From positions 48,447,905-48,511,904 of the forward strand of contig CM040743.1 in assembly GCA_022829145.1 (NCBI GenBank): DNA of 64,000 bases. Reading direction: 5' to 3'. Within the stretch, counting starts at the first letter, position 1. Every line of letters begins with the position of its first letter. A model generated the notes under the pieces. That model searched no databases. It was not told the origin of the DNA and saw only the letters and a list, made by a program, of their open reading frames with translations. The position numbers and the translations under genes were made by a program. Shown here in pieces: positions 12,109 to 44,779 of this stretch. This DNA comes from Albula goreensis. Lineage: Eukaryota > Chordata > Actinopteri > Albuliformes > Albulidae.

Positions 12109-13812
12109 TTAGGCTTACAGCAGAGAGGTATAAACCTGGCACTATCGCTCTGAACTGCACTGCTTTCACCAGGCTTACAGCAGAGAGGTATAAACCTGGC
12201 ACTATCACTCTGAACTGCATTGCTTTCACCAGGCTCACAGCAGAGAGGTGTAAACCTGGCACTATCACTCTGAACTGCACTGCTTTCACCAGGCTTACAG
12301 CAGAGAGGTATAAACCTGGCACTATCACTCTGAACTGCACTGCTTTCACCAGGCTTACAGCAGAGAGGTATAAACCTGGCACTATCACTCTGAACTGCAC
12401 TGCTTTCACCAGGCTTACAGCAGAGAGGTATAAACCTGGCACTATCACTCTGAACTGCACTGCTTTCACCAGGCTTACAGCAGAGAGGTATAAACCTGGC
12501 ACTATCACTCTGAACTGCACTGCTTTCACCAGGCTTACAGCAGAGAGGTATAAACCTGGCACTATCACTCTGAACTGCACTGCTTTCACCAGGCTTACAG
12601 CAGAGAGGTATAAACCTGGCACTATCACTCTGAACTGCACTGCTTTCACCAGGCTTACAGCAGAGAGGTATAAACCTGGCACTATCACTCTGAACTGCAC
12701 TGCTTTCACCAGGCTTACAGCAGAGAGGTATAAACCTGGCACTATCACTCTGAACTGCACTGCTTTCACCAGGCTTACAGCAGAGAGGTATAAACCTGGC
12801 ACTATCACTCTGAACTGCACTGCTTTCACCAGGCTTACAGCAGAGAGGTATAAACCTGGCACTATCACTCTGAACTGCACTGCTTTCACCAGGCTTACAG
12901 CAGAGAGGTATAAACCTGGCACTATCACTCTGAACTGCACTGCTTTCACCAGGCTTACAGCAGAGAGGTATAAACCTGGCACTATCGCTCTGAACTGCAC
13001 TGCTTTCACCAGGCTTACAGCAGAGAGCTATAAACCTGGCACTATCGCTCTGAACTGCACTGCTTTCACCAGGCTTACAGCAGAGAGGTATAAACCTGGC
13101 ACTATCGCTCTGAACTGCACTGCTTTCACCAGGCTTACAGCAGAGAGGTATAAACCTGGCACTATCGCTCTGAACTGCACTGCTTTCACCAGGCTTACAG
13201 CAGAGAGGTATAAACCTGGCACTATCACTGCACTGAACTGCACTGCTTTCACCAGGCTTACAGCAGAGAGGTATAAACCTGGCACTATCGCTCTGAACTG
13301 CACTGCTTTCACCAGGCTTACAGCAGAGAGCTATAAACCTGGCACTATCACTCTGAACTGCACTGCTTTCACCAGGCTTACAGCAGAGAGGTATAAACCT
13401 GGCACTATCACTCTGAACTGCACTGCTTTCACCAGGCTTACAGCAGAGAGGTATAAACCTGGCACTATCACTCTGAACTGCACTGCTTTCACCAGGCTTA
13501 CAGCAGAGAGCTATAAACCTGGCACTATCGCTCTGAACTGCACTGCTTTAACCAGGCTTACAGCAGAGAGGTATAAACCTGGCACTATCGCTCTGAACTG
13601 CACTGCTTTCACCAGGCTTACATATAAACCTGGCACTATCACTCTAAACTGCACTGCTTTCACCAGGCTTACAGCAGAGAGGTAAAAACCTGGCACTATC
13701 ACTCTGAACTGCACTGCTTTCACCAGGCTTACAGCAGAGAGATATAAACCTGGCACTATCACTCTGAACTGCACTGCTTTCACCAGGTTTACAGCAGAGA
13801 GGTAAAAACCTG
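12109..13812. repeat. 60-bp minisatellite, about 28 units, highly homogeneous
   Basis: The unit has AGGCTTACAGCAGAGAGGTA, TAAACCTGGCACTATCACTC and TGAACTGCACTGCTTTCACC. Units from about 12300 to 12960 are identical to the eye; the flanks carry substitutions (GCTATAAAC, ATCGCTC), a 4-bp insertion near 13230 and a 12-bp deletion near 13622. A frame stays open for 648 codons on the plus strand and long frames run on the minus strand, only because the unit is a multiple of three. Confidence 0.97.
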
Positions 13813-14335
13813 GGACAGTGGGCTACAGAAATGGCAGGGTAAGAGCCAAACCCTCTGCCCCCCCCCCCCAGCCCGTTAAAAACACATCTAATAGCTAATC
13901 TCTAATCCCTGTAATGTCGGCTCCCTCCCCTGACTGATCCGGGGCCAGTCCCAGCGATGCAGCCAGAGGGAAGATTAATCGTGTTACCGCACCGTTTCAG
14001 TGTGGCTCTGAGGACCCCAAACCCGTCCTGGTCTAACCCTCACCCACCCCCATGCTGCCCCAGGATACCGTCCTAACTGATGGATGAACTCCGGTGACCC
14101 TTGATGACTGAGCGTAACCGTGCCAACAGCTTCTCCTATACAGTTTTGTTTTCTTTTGCATTTCGCTCTCGGCCCCCACTTTTCTCCCCCCAAACTGAGC
14201 AGCTGTTCTCTCGGCCCCACAGAGAGACTGTCTCCCAGACTCTGGAGGAGGAAGCCGTGCACTCAAGATTCAGCATTGCCAGCTTTGAACTTAGGTCTTC
14301 ATTGACATAAAAACATCTGAGTTTATAATCAGACT
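13813..14335. other. Unique sequence, no gene seen
   Basis: Several short overlapping ORFs on both strands, none with a recognisable domain. Confidence 0.45.
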
Positions 14336-14338
14336 TAG

Positions 14339-14485
14339 CGTGTCTTTGAGCCAAAATGGCGGTGTGACTGTACCCAGTGTGTCTTTGAGCCAAAATGGCG
14401 GTGTGACTGTACCCTGTGTGTCTTTGAGCCAAAATGGCGGTGTGACTGTACCCTGTGTGTCTTTGAGCCAAAATGGCGGTGTGAC
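14339..14485. repeat. 39-bp tandem repeat with YY1-like cores
   Basis: About 3.7 units of TGTCTTTGAGCCAAAATGGC then GGTGTGACTGTACCC. Each holds CCAAAATGGCGG (14351, 14390, 14429, 14468), close to the YY1 core AANATGGCGG. Confidence 0.85.
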
Positions 14486-16335
14486 CGCACTCATTGACAT
14501 AGAGGAAGAGCAAACTCTCATTAGCCCAACTCCCACATTTACCTGCAGCATGTTCACAGCTGAATCTCCTGTGATAAGAGTACATTTTGTTCTTTTAGGG
14601 TACTTTTTCATCCCTATTGGACTTATAAACCCTGTTGGAGTTGACTCGGCTCTGAGCTTCTCATTCTACAGACCTGATAATGGGTAAGATCCAGCAGAGT
14701 CATGCAGTGACCTGTTGCATTACTCACTGAGCGTTTGAACCCAGAGTGAAGCAGCAAGGGCCCTGATCTAGGATCAGTTTTGTCTTTTAGCTCATAATGG
14801 CTAAGGTTAAGACATGACTGGGGGAAACTAATCCTGGTTCAGCACAAGGAGATAAACGTTCTGCCGTTAGTCCTTGTTGAAAGAGTCGTCTGCTTTGCAC
14901 TTGATGTTCTTAAACCCAACGGTTAAATCAAAAGGTCAAATAAAATAAATCCTGACCCCCAACCCACATGAGAGTGTTGAAAAGTGTTTTCCTATTGGCA
15001 GACACTCTGACTGATCTAGTATTTATTGCTGTCTGTATGGACCAATCACAGAGCGATATCCTGACCTCTGACCCTCTCGGCCAGGAGGGCTCCGAGGCGA
15101 AGGTGAGGTCACAGTCTCTGTACTCTTGGGCAGGCCTCACTGTTCCGCTTAAATTCATTACAGACAAAAGACATTGTCAGAAGAAGTGTCATCCTGGGCA
15201 GTTTCAGTCCATACGATTTATTTTATTTATTCATTTTTTAAACTGCCTTTAGTTGGTGGAGGGCCAGTTAATATTACTCACAGGTCCAGAACAATCGACA
15301 TCCCTGTGAACCACTGCTTTGACACGGTGTGCTTCAAATTTCATTACGCAGGGACAAAGTGTGATTGACAGTTGTTGAGTTTATATGTTACAGTGAGAAA
15401 CTGTTTTTGCCAACAGCATTCATCAAAACTAACTTTCTTACCTATGTTTACGAAGAGGGAAATTAACACTTTAATTGTTTCTAATGTATATTGAATCTAT
15501 GCCATGCGTGTTTATAAGTGTGTATACATATACTTGTATGTGTGTATGTTTGAATATGTGTGTACATATATGTGTGTGTATGTGCGTGTGTGCGTGTGTG
15601 TGCGTGTGCATCCATGCACTTTTATAAGAAAAGTAATTGATTCTGTTTAGCGAGATTAAAAGGTAATTTATTTTGTTAGTCATTTAACCAAGCCTCAAGG
15701 CAGTGCCGTTTCAAACAAAATCAGTATTAATTAAAATGTTTTTCTAACATTATTGAAGTTTTTGATAATTGCTGCTGGAGAGGCCTGCTTTTTGGGATAC
15801 TGGCCCTGGGTGAGTGCTAAGCCTCATGGGAAATCTACCTTATTAAAAAGTGACAGTAACCTTTATTTCCTTTTGGTTTTTTTTGTTGTTTTAGTGATTT
15901 AATTTTTAATGGACTTTTTTTTCAGGAGGGAGGGGGAGGAGTTATAAAGTCAAATCAAATGCTGGAAATGTCAGAAGAGAAATGACCGCCTGAAGCCATC
16001 ATAAACCAATCAGTCAGAGCAGGTGGAGCTTATTTCTGTTTCCTCACTATAATTCCAGTAATGAATGTTGCACGTAATCAACATATCTGAAAACTTAAGA
16101 GTGTCTGAGGATAGATGCTAATCCAGGCAAACAAAATGGCTGACAGACCAGCCTCATGTTTTCACATGCATACTGATAAACAGAGAGAGTGTGAGGGGAC
16201 GACTGCAAACCCTAAAATGTCCTGGTTTTTTCACCCGTCGCGCTCACTGGTCTTCACCTTCCATCTTTCACACCTGTGTGGTTTATCATACAGCACAACG
16301 AGCAAAGAGCATTTCAGTATGACATTCTTCTGGAG
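14486..16335. other. Unique sequence, no gene seen
   Basis: A TG/TATG-rich stretch lies at 15505-15615. Otherwise AT-rich unique sequence without coding signature. Confidence 0.45.
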
Positions 16336-16341
16336 CTAAAA

Positions 16342-16616
16342 GACAGACGCACTGATGGTGGGGAAAGTCCAAACACATATTTGATATTTTATGATAGACA
16401 GACGTACTGATGGTGGGGAAAGTCCAAACACATATTTGATATTTTATGATACACAGACGTACTGATGGTGGGGAAAGTCCAAACACATATTTGATATTTT
16501 ATGATAGACAGACGTACTGATGGTGGGGAAAGTCCAAACACATATTTGATATTTTATGATAGACAGACCTACTGATGGTGGGGAAAGTCCAAACCCATAT
16601 TTGATATTTTATGATT
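16342..16616. repeat. 55-bp tandem repeat, five units
   Basis: GACGTACTGATGGTGGGGAA and CATATTTGATATTTTATGAT recur every 55 bp with few substitutions. Confidence 0.9.
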
Positions 16617-17720
16617 CACATATGAGACCCAGCACGTTATGTTATCAACAGCAACATCAATGACAACAGTACTACTACTAATACTGCTACTGTAATTATA
16701 ATAATATAGGGATGCTATCATATGAAAGACATTGACAGTGCTGACCGTTTGAGAAATATATTTATATATGGGAACAACAGGGCCGCCAGATTGGGGGAAA
16801 AAAAGGAGAAAAACATAAAACCTGTCAGGGCATGGGGTAATGATCTCGAGTTGGAGGAGAACGAGAGAGACGAGAAAACGGGAGAACGAGAAAACGAAGG
16901 CCTGTTCAGAGAGAAGCTGCTACGGCGCTGTAAGATTCGAGGGTGATTAATGAAAACTAATTTTTCATGGCAATTAAAATGATTAAAACCAGCAGGGGGG
17001 AGGGATGGTGGGGGGGTCCGGGAAGACTTCACCACAGCGCGAATCGCGCGAGAGGAACAAAGCTGGAGAAAGAGCGAAATTGCATTAGTAGTTGAGGAGA
17101 ACTGTATTAAAATGCTAATGCACAGCTGTTAATAGTTCTTCAAAAACCAATAATCCCCCCACAGTCAGTCATGTGTCAAAACGTTTAATGGAAAAACATC
17201 CCAGAGGCACCCAGGGGCTCCTTTCAATTCCAATTTTGATTAAAGGAGAATTTCTGTTTGGGGGAAAGAGGGGGGCGGGACAGGCCGGGATGGGGATGGG
17301 ACCGATACCCAGTCAAAAATAGTTTTTCAGGAATTTGGAATTCCTGATGACCATACCCTTATTCATACCGTTATCCATACCCACTCTTAAACAAATGAAA
17401 AAAAAAAAACACGAAGTAAACAGAAAAACCATAAAACCAAAAGAAATGAACATCTGCATGGTTTCTGTGTAAAAAAAGAATAGGTGGATGACACTGAGAC
17501 CTGGAATCAAGCTGTAATGATTTCAGTTTATTTTTTATGTTTTATTTTACTGTGATTCAATAGTGGGGAAAGTGCTCAGGTTTGCACATCAGCTTTGGTT
17601 TGTGTGACTGGAATGGTCAACATGACGATTTTCAAGCATTTATCAACCTTTTTTTTAAAAAAAAAAAACATTCTGGAATTGAATGTCTGTGCTCTTAGGG
17701 TAGACTTGTTAATATCATCT
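16617..17720. other. Unique AT-rich sequence; no gene seen
   Basis: The stretch at 16940-17300 (TAAT and ATTAAA cores, G-rich islands) looks like a possible conserved noncoding element, but I cannot test this. Confidence 0.35.
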
Positions 17721-17721
17721 G

Positions 17722-18022
17722 AGTGTCTGCAGGTTTGACTCCAGTCCTGGAGGGCCGCAGGTGTCTGCAGGTTTAACTCCAGTCCTGGAGGGCCACAGTG
17801 TCTGCAGGTTTAACTCCAGTCCTGGAGGGCAGTGTCTGCAGGTTTAACTCCAGTCCTGGAGGGCCGCAGTGTCTGCAGGTCTAACTCCAGTCCTGGAGGG
17901 CCGCAGTGTCTGCAGGTTTAACTCCAGTCCTGCACGGGGCAGTGTCTGCAGGTTTAACTCCAGCCCTGTAGGGGGCAGTGTCTGCAGGTTTAACTCCAGT
18001 CCTAGAGGGCTGCAGTGTCTCC
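17722..18022. repeat. 37-bp minisatellite from a common fish dispersed element
   Basis: About eight units with GTGTCTGCAGGTTTAACTCC and AGTCCTGGAGGGCC. The CTGCAG...CTCCAG...CCTGGAGGGCC words resemble the ends of a widespread fish nonautonomous element (recalled, not searched), so the array probably grew from one of its ends. Confidence 0.85.
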
Positions 18023-18323
18023 AGACGCCTAATTGGCTAAAGCAGAAACCACATTGGCTAAAGCATTCCCGTAATTTATTCTGTCACTTAATTATGATTT
18101 CTGCTGGAGGTCATGCTGCCGGGACAGAAAATACTTATAATAATATTCATATTTCTCACATAGTCTGCAGAGGGAAATGTTTCCTCTGAATTACAAATTA
18201 AACAGAAAATGAGGCTGCAATTTAACGCAGGACGGGAGGCCCACAGGTTCGGACAAATGAAAGAGTACCATGGCTTATGATATTTCTGCTGTGCAATGCG
18301 AGTTGGAGAAAAACCTTACATGT

Positions 18324-18375
18324 ATGTTTGAGTCATTTAGCTGATGCTTTTAAATCAAAGCCACCTACTGGAAGT
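18324..18375. mobile_element. SINE/LINE 3' tail fragment
   Basis: CATTTAGCTGATGCTTTTAA followed by CAAAG is the tail shared by many fish SINEs and partner LINEs. Only the tail is recognisable. Confidence 0.5.
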
Positions 18376-18599
18376 AATTCAACAGAAAAATCCAAATCCA
18401 TGCATGCATGTAAAGACGCACAGGACAGCGCTGCAGCAAGCAAACAGGTAATAAAACATTCTGCATGGACAGGTGGAGTGGATTTGAGCTGCAGTGTGAG
18501 GCTGCTTACCTGTGCACCTGAGTCTCAGCACTCAGGATCATCTGTACCTGTCTGAGAAACAGCTGCAGGCTTAGTGCACCTGTGTACATTATAGTGTAC

Positions 18600-18640
18600 T
18601 GTATAATGGGCTGGGCTTGGAGCTCAGAGGTTACAGTGAA
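18600..18640 (+). mobile_element. SINE head fragment related to the 3.4-kb array
   Basis: GGGCTTGGAGCTCAGAGGTT followed by ACAGTG matches the reverse complement of the 47-bp units at 3.4-4.0 kb. It shows that the array unit came from a dispersed tRNA-like head. Confidence 0.45.
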
Positions 18641-19297
18641 GCAGGTGTAATTCCCAGGTACACCCCAGCTGTTGGGCACTTGAGCCAGGTGCTTCACCTG
18701 AGCTCCTATAGAAAGTGTCCACCTGTAACAACGGCTTGAAAGTCAGACGTGTGTATTAGATTAATATTGTAACTTGTAGATTATATGTGTGATATAAATT
18801 TGTAGTTTAATTATGTATTGCTGTAAACAGCTGTAACCCTGTTATCCTTTGGAGCACCCACTCCTTTGCGCCGTCAGATTCTGCATGTATACCAGCCATA
18901 TCTGAAGAAATCTGCACTTTAAAATTTCAGACATCCAGATTTGACTGTCAGATACATATTATCATCTTATTCCTCTGCATGTCATACGTACTCATTTCCT
19001 GTGCTCAGACATCTCTGTGGCAGACACGATAGACCAGCACCTAGAGAATGGAGAAATGTTAATAAACTGTTAGTATGAAATTAGTTGTACCCTCAGGATA
19101 AACTTAAAACCCAAAACTTCCCCAGTCCAGAAACACAAAAGACGCAGAAACCTCTGTGTGTTGCAACATTTTGCCCTTTCAAACCCTGTGACTGTGAGAG
19201 ACAGATGAAAAGAAATTACAGGATTTAAAATAAAAAATTTCCCCGATTTTCCCCCTCTTGAATGTTTAGCTGAGCTAGCTGACCTCTCTGCAGCACC

Positions 19298-19405
19298 TGC
19301 CCAGCCTATGATGTTGGAGGAAGACGTAATCAGCGTACAGTCAGTTTGTGCTGCTGCAGGAGCCCAAGCATGACACAGGGGGCGCTGCTGTGATGAGACC
19401 AATGG
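19298..19405. repeat. Dispersed repeat, copy 1
   Basis: GGAAGACGTAATCAGCGTAC and AAGCATGACACAGGG match a second copy at about 31060-31165. The family is unidentified, without ORF or visible termini. Confidence 0.55.
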
Positions 19406-22139
19406 AGAAATCGGGCTGGCTTGCCCTGTCCTGAACCCTGGTGAGGCTGGCCAATTTCTGCCTTGCCAAATGGGACCCCTGGCAACAATTTTTCCTGCGA
19501 GCCACCCAGAGGCGATAAATGACTGGATTCTGAAGATGAATACTGGCATTAATGAAGATAAGATATGCTTATTGTTTATTATTTATGTTTACTGTGATGT
19601 TTGTTGGGAACATGCGGATCACAGAGCTGAGCTCCAGGAGTGGAGGGCTGGTGCGCCTTCAGCTTTTTTTTTTCTGTTTTCGTTTTCTTTTCTACCGATT
19701 ACCCTGCCTCAATCAGCCAATTAACAGGGTACATCAGCGCTGATCGGCTCAGTGATTAGAGCTCAGAGGAGCGTTCCATACAGCACACAACAACGGCTTA
19801 TCAATCCATTCAGCTAAAATGTCAGGCTCCTGGCCCTTATGAGTTTCCCCCAGAAAACGAAGGAAAGCAGGGTCCCCAGCATCTCCGTGTGGTCCCTCGA
19901 ACCTCTTCAAGTCATAAGGACCATCACAGGAACGGTCTAAAACATCTACACGTTTTGTTATTGCAGCTTATAATTTTACCATTTTGATTACAGATGTTAC
20001 CTTCATCCCTAACGATAACATTGCCTACCAAGACTGCCATACAGGTGCTGACTTTGATTTGGAACAGCCTTAAACGGTATCTCACCTGTATCCTCCATGT
20101 TGCTTATTTTTGACTGGATGACAACCTCTGGAGGAGGTTACACATGAGAGTTTTTATGTGAAATTTTCCAGGGATGTTTTTCTTCCCATCATTTCAGTGT
20201 TTTAGAAACGTTCATTCCTTCACAGATTAATTCAGTGTGTGATTACAGGTAAAACCAAGCTTAAGTTCCAAATGGTTTAACTCCTGTTGCCTTTCTCAGT
20301 GAAACAGCTTTGAGTAATGCTGGCAGTCTTAAACAGCACGATTCTAAAGCACCACCACAGGTGTACAAGCTAATCAGAAAGGTGCCACCAATCAAAATCT
20401 CTGTTTTCAGACGGACTAATAAAGAGTGCATGACTTGCAGCTGCCAAACCGCAATATGGTGAAGGGCATACGGTGACCTAAAAGCTAAACGTTAAACAGC
20501 AACAAAAGAAAAACATGCATTTTTGAAGTAGGGAGCAAAATTCTCCCGCAAGAGGTATTAAACTAGACTAAGAGCTGAGGGCAAACTTTTGAGAATTGCT
20601 CTCTAACAAGGACGGCAGTTACGTCCGCCTCCCTTCCCAACGGACAGGAAGCCAAGCACGGCGAGCCTGCTGCTTGTTTTAATTACAGATAAGTTGTGAG
20701 TAAGCTAAATGCTAAACGCAGAGGATTTCTGCCTCTGGAGGCTAATCGTTTTAAAAGCCCAACTGCCGATCCTAACTGCCACTGCTCCCCAGGATTCTAC
20801 AGCAGGTGCAGTGGAATTTTCCAGAAAAACACACCTTATCAGAAATGGGTTTTTTCTCTCTCGCAATCTCTCTGTCTGACTTTCTGTCTCTCCCTCTTCC
20901 CTCCCCTCTCTTTCCCTACTCAATCATACAGATTAAAATCAAGTGTGTTTATCATACGTGGAGATGAAGCCATTTATAAACCTCAATGGTATGTGCTCAG
21001 ATTTTTATTTAAATAAGGACAGAAGAGTAAACATAGTCTAACATGCCTGGAGTCAGTGTTCTGTGTGCATCACTGTATGAGTGTGTGAGTGCATTCTGTT
21101 TTGGATTGTGTGTGTGTGTGTGTGTGTGTTCTCTCTGCGGTGGTGTAAGGAGGTTTTAGAGTTTGCATCGGAGCGATCTTATCTTAATCTGTATGCTTTT
21201 TTCCCCCCAGCCCTCCTGTGGCTGTTTTAAGTCTAATTTGACGTGAATTAGCGTAAGGCTCAGAATTCAAACCCCGCTCGAGCGCAGAGCATCATGGGAA
21301 GCTCGTCCTTGGGGGAATCAGTGGATTTCACACGTCGATCAAAATCTCTTTAAGGTGACTTAAGCAGGACATTTTTTTCACACCATAAGTGTGATTGCGT
21401 AATTAAAAGGCAATTTAAATGTACATCTGGTTAATTATCACCAGTCTTGGCTGATCCTAGCTTTCATTCTGGTCCTTTGCCCCCATATGGATAAGTTAAC
21501 CAAAACCTATCCCTCCATGCTCTCTCTCTGTGCTATCCAAACACACAGGTTAAACACACAGGGTATGTGGTAATGTGTGTTGGCACACAGCTACTGCACT
21601 TACACAGTACTGCCAGTCCATAAGGCTGCCTGGCTGGGCATCTGTTTGAGGGCATGGCCAGCACTGTGATGCACTTGATAACCTGACAAATATTAAATCC
21701 ATATTTAACTTTCAGATATGTGTTACCCTTGGAGTCCTCTGGTAATCATATACATTGTCATTTCCTATCTTCACATGTCTATTCATATTTTGTTCTCTCC
21801 CAGACTTAAGACCAGCTCAAGTTTTGATTGAACCTATTCATATTTTTCCTCGGAAATTTAATTTTCTTGCTTCCTACTTTACACTTTCCCACATGTCATG
21901 CCATACATTAATGTGTATGGCATGTGTACAGATGTGTTCATGAAGTTACTGACCACCTGAGCAGGTGATACTTTTACAACTATTTCCATGAACTACTATG
22001 TCAGTGCTTTTGAAATTCTTTTTTCAAGAAAACCAGTGAAATTGGCTTAAAGGTGCCTGTGAAACATTTGTTTTTTTGTTGTTGGTTCAAACACACACAC
22101 ACACACACAGACACACACACAATCATTTCACTGAGAAAA

Positions 22140-23697
22140 CGTTTCAGCATTTTTTATTTACATTCCCAAAGCCCCACTTCACTTCCCCCTAAAAGGAAAA
22201 TGTTTTAATACGGATGACTAAGTACCTGTGATATATCATTATTGTTTTATGACAGTTTACAGCTTTATTTGTACATTTTAATTTAATGGTTTAGTTTCAC
22301 GCTGACATTAATAATTTGTTTGCGTAACCAAGAGCAAGCAGAAATGTTACAGGGATGGGAGGAATTGGGGGTGGGGGGAGGGGGTGTTAAAACCCAACAG
22401 GTAATTTAGACACATACAGAAGCAGCTCATTTTGGTTACAGTATATACAGTACAAACCATTCACTCAAATTAGTTCAGGTCAAGGGTATCGAATTCATTG
22501 AGTTCTCCTTAGAATTGCAAAAAACAAAAATATGCAAATCCTCCCTTATAACGGTATTCCACCACCGAAGACTCAAGTTTCCATGGTCTGACACTTCAAG
22601 CACTATCAGTACTTTACAAAACAAGGAGGGAAAAAACTTCACCGAAGCATGAAAGGCCTGAGAAGATCAGAGTCCTTTTCATTTTTATAAAAACATGACC
22701 AGCCCAAGAGGCTCCGCCCACTTCCTGTGCAGCTTCCCCTGGCAGGACTGCGCGCCCTCCGGGACCTTCCCCTGGGAACTTATCCCCGTCACACTGAGTT
22801 CCGCCTCCTCTGGGGGAGGGAAGATGGGAGGTCTTTGACAATCACAAGTGGGCGTTGGTGAAGCATCGCCGTCCTGGCGGTTTTGTCTCAGAGAAAGAGG
22901 GAGTGGGACTCAAAAGCTGCTGACGAGCAGAATACGGCAAAACTGCAAACTGCTGGCGGCGAAAAAATATCGCTGCGTTCACAAAAAAAAAAAAAAAAAA
23001 ACAAGTTCGAGCACTTTTGTTGTCCGTTTTTTTTTGTATTTGTGAAATAAACATAGAGCAAATATTGCAATGGAAAATCAATCTGCGGCACTGTAGCTTC
23101 TAACACTGAATGACACAGGGGTCAGGAAGCAGAGACTATGACTGTTTAAAAACAAAACCTCAACAAAAATACTCCACAAAAGCTAAAGTACTTAACAAAA
23201 TCAATGCAAATTTCATAATAGGTACATTTCAAAATGAATCAGTTTCACTATCTACACATTCCGTGGGTCACTCTTGCAAACAAAACACCAGAATTAGCAA
23301 TGAGACGACCTATTAATATTTTTAATGACATGTTTTATTTAAGAGGACTGTCATCACCCAACTTCAGCTCTCGTTAACCATTCCAAACATTTTTAATTTA
23401 ATTATGCAAAAGACTCACTGAATTGGAATATATATTTCTATATGTTTATATATAATTTATATTTTAGATTTTTTTCCCATTTAATCAGGTCTGATTTTTC
23501 CAGAAGAATCGCTTACTTGGACAGCATTCAGCATTCTATTGTGGAAACATTCGGGATGGTGCAGATAGCCGATGCACTTTGTTGTTTTTTTCGGGGGTAT
23601 GCAAAGGGAGAAGGGGAATCCCCGTGCCCTCTTGTCAGAGCCATCTTGGTCCATGCTGATGCACAGGTAGAGGAGGGAGCAGAACAGGGGGGCGGGG
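22140..23697 (-). other. nxph1: nxph1 3' untranslated region (approximate extent)
   Basis: The 1.5 kb after the stop is unique, AT-rich and lacks minisatellites. Minus-strand AATAAA signals lie at 23334-23339, 22264-22269 and 22153-22158. The first would give a 3' UTR of about 360 nt and the others about 1.4-1.5 kb. A CA repeat lies just beyond. Which signal is used cannot be told from sequence. Confidence 0.5.
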
Positions 23698-43736
<20,039 letters not shown>

Positions 43737-44039
43737 CTTCCCTGGTCCTAAACTTCCACTGACGTCCGCGCGCTGAATCTCGTGTATTTGTAGACCATAG
43801 ATCCACCTAGTATCCGCTTTTACAGAACCGAGATGCCCCTCATCACCCTAGGCAAAGATGAAATTATACACCCCATGACCACAGAACAAGCTTATACTTA
43901 GACACAGAGGAAAGGAAGCAAAAAATTAGAAAAAAAAAAAAATACGATTACACAGGCATTAATCCGGACAGGGGGTGAAGCAATCTCATAATTCAATGAA
44001 AGATGATCAAATTCAATTGAGCACAATCACGAGGGATCA

Positions 44040-44230
44040 GTCTTGATCTGATTGTCTCGCGGTTCCTGCCGAGCGAGCGAGCGCGCGGCGCGGTCCTCTC
44101 TGGAAAGGGGACAGAGATTTTTAAACTGGCACCAACCGTCAGTGGCGCCTTTATACCGCGCGCACAGTAACACGCTGGTACAATGTATCCGGCGGAAAGA
44201 CCGAAGCGATAGGGAGTGCGCGAGGGGTAG
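44040..44230 (-). promoter_or_regulatory. nxph1: Probable nxph1 core promoter (TATA box in a CpG-rich block)
   Basis: A minus-strand TATAAAGG lies at 44148-44155 inside a CpG-dense stretch (about 44055-44165) that is otherwise rare in this AT-rich region. Transcription starting about 30 nt downstream would leave an unspliced 5' leader of roughly 385 nt before the ATG at 43736. I see no clear intron in that leader. Distance, orientation and CpG content fit, but the start site is inferred. Confidence 0.55.
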
Positions 44231-44729
44231 AAAGAGGGGGAGGACGGGAGAGAGAGAGAGATATGGAGGACAGAGGATAGGGAAAGGGGGTGGTGGAGGA
44301 GGATTAAAGTCCAGGATGAGATTGGTCCGAAACGCTGAGATCATAGACAGTCCAACACTTTAAAGACACACAAGACGCTGCAAACAGCAAGGGTTTTTAC
44401 TCCGTGGAAATGCAGTCTTTGCGTCGAACGCAGATAAATGCGCTAGCACGTGCACCAGCAGCGTTTATGATCCCTGCGCGAGGCAAGCTCGGTAACTTTG
44501 CTTTGCGGTTTACCACGTGCCTCCAGTCTTCTCTGCGATTACCTCACTGTCCAGATTCGATGGATCTATACCAGCGAGGGATTAAAACATTGTTAACGTC
44601 GGCATAAGCCGTCTGATCGACAACACTGGATTAGAGGGTTTTGATGTCAAATGACAATAACAAGGCAAGGCCAAAGAAACATTTTACTTGTACACACTTG
44701 AAAGTTATGCAAAATTGTCCAGCTTGTGT

Positions 44730-44779
<50 letters not shown>

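Larger units (their letters stand above)
18023..22139. other. Unique sequence between repeats; no gene seen
   Basis: Beyond the SINE pieces and dispersed repeat noted separately, there is a TG tract at 21110-21130 and a CA tract at 22090-22121. No ORF shows a known domain. Confidence 0.45.

Noticed and set aside
11739..13685. 648-codon ORF with a 20-residue repeat
   Set aside because: It is almost wholly a 60-bp minisatellite, open on both strands because the unit is divisible by three. Its ATG lies in unrelated CT-rich sequence, and it shows no domain.
16342..16616. NF-kappaB sites in the 55-bp repeat
   Set aside because: GGGAAAGTCC departs from the consensus GGGRNWYYCC at a pyrimidine position, so support is weak.
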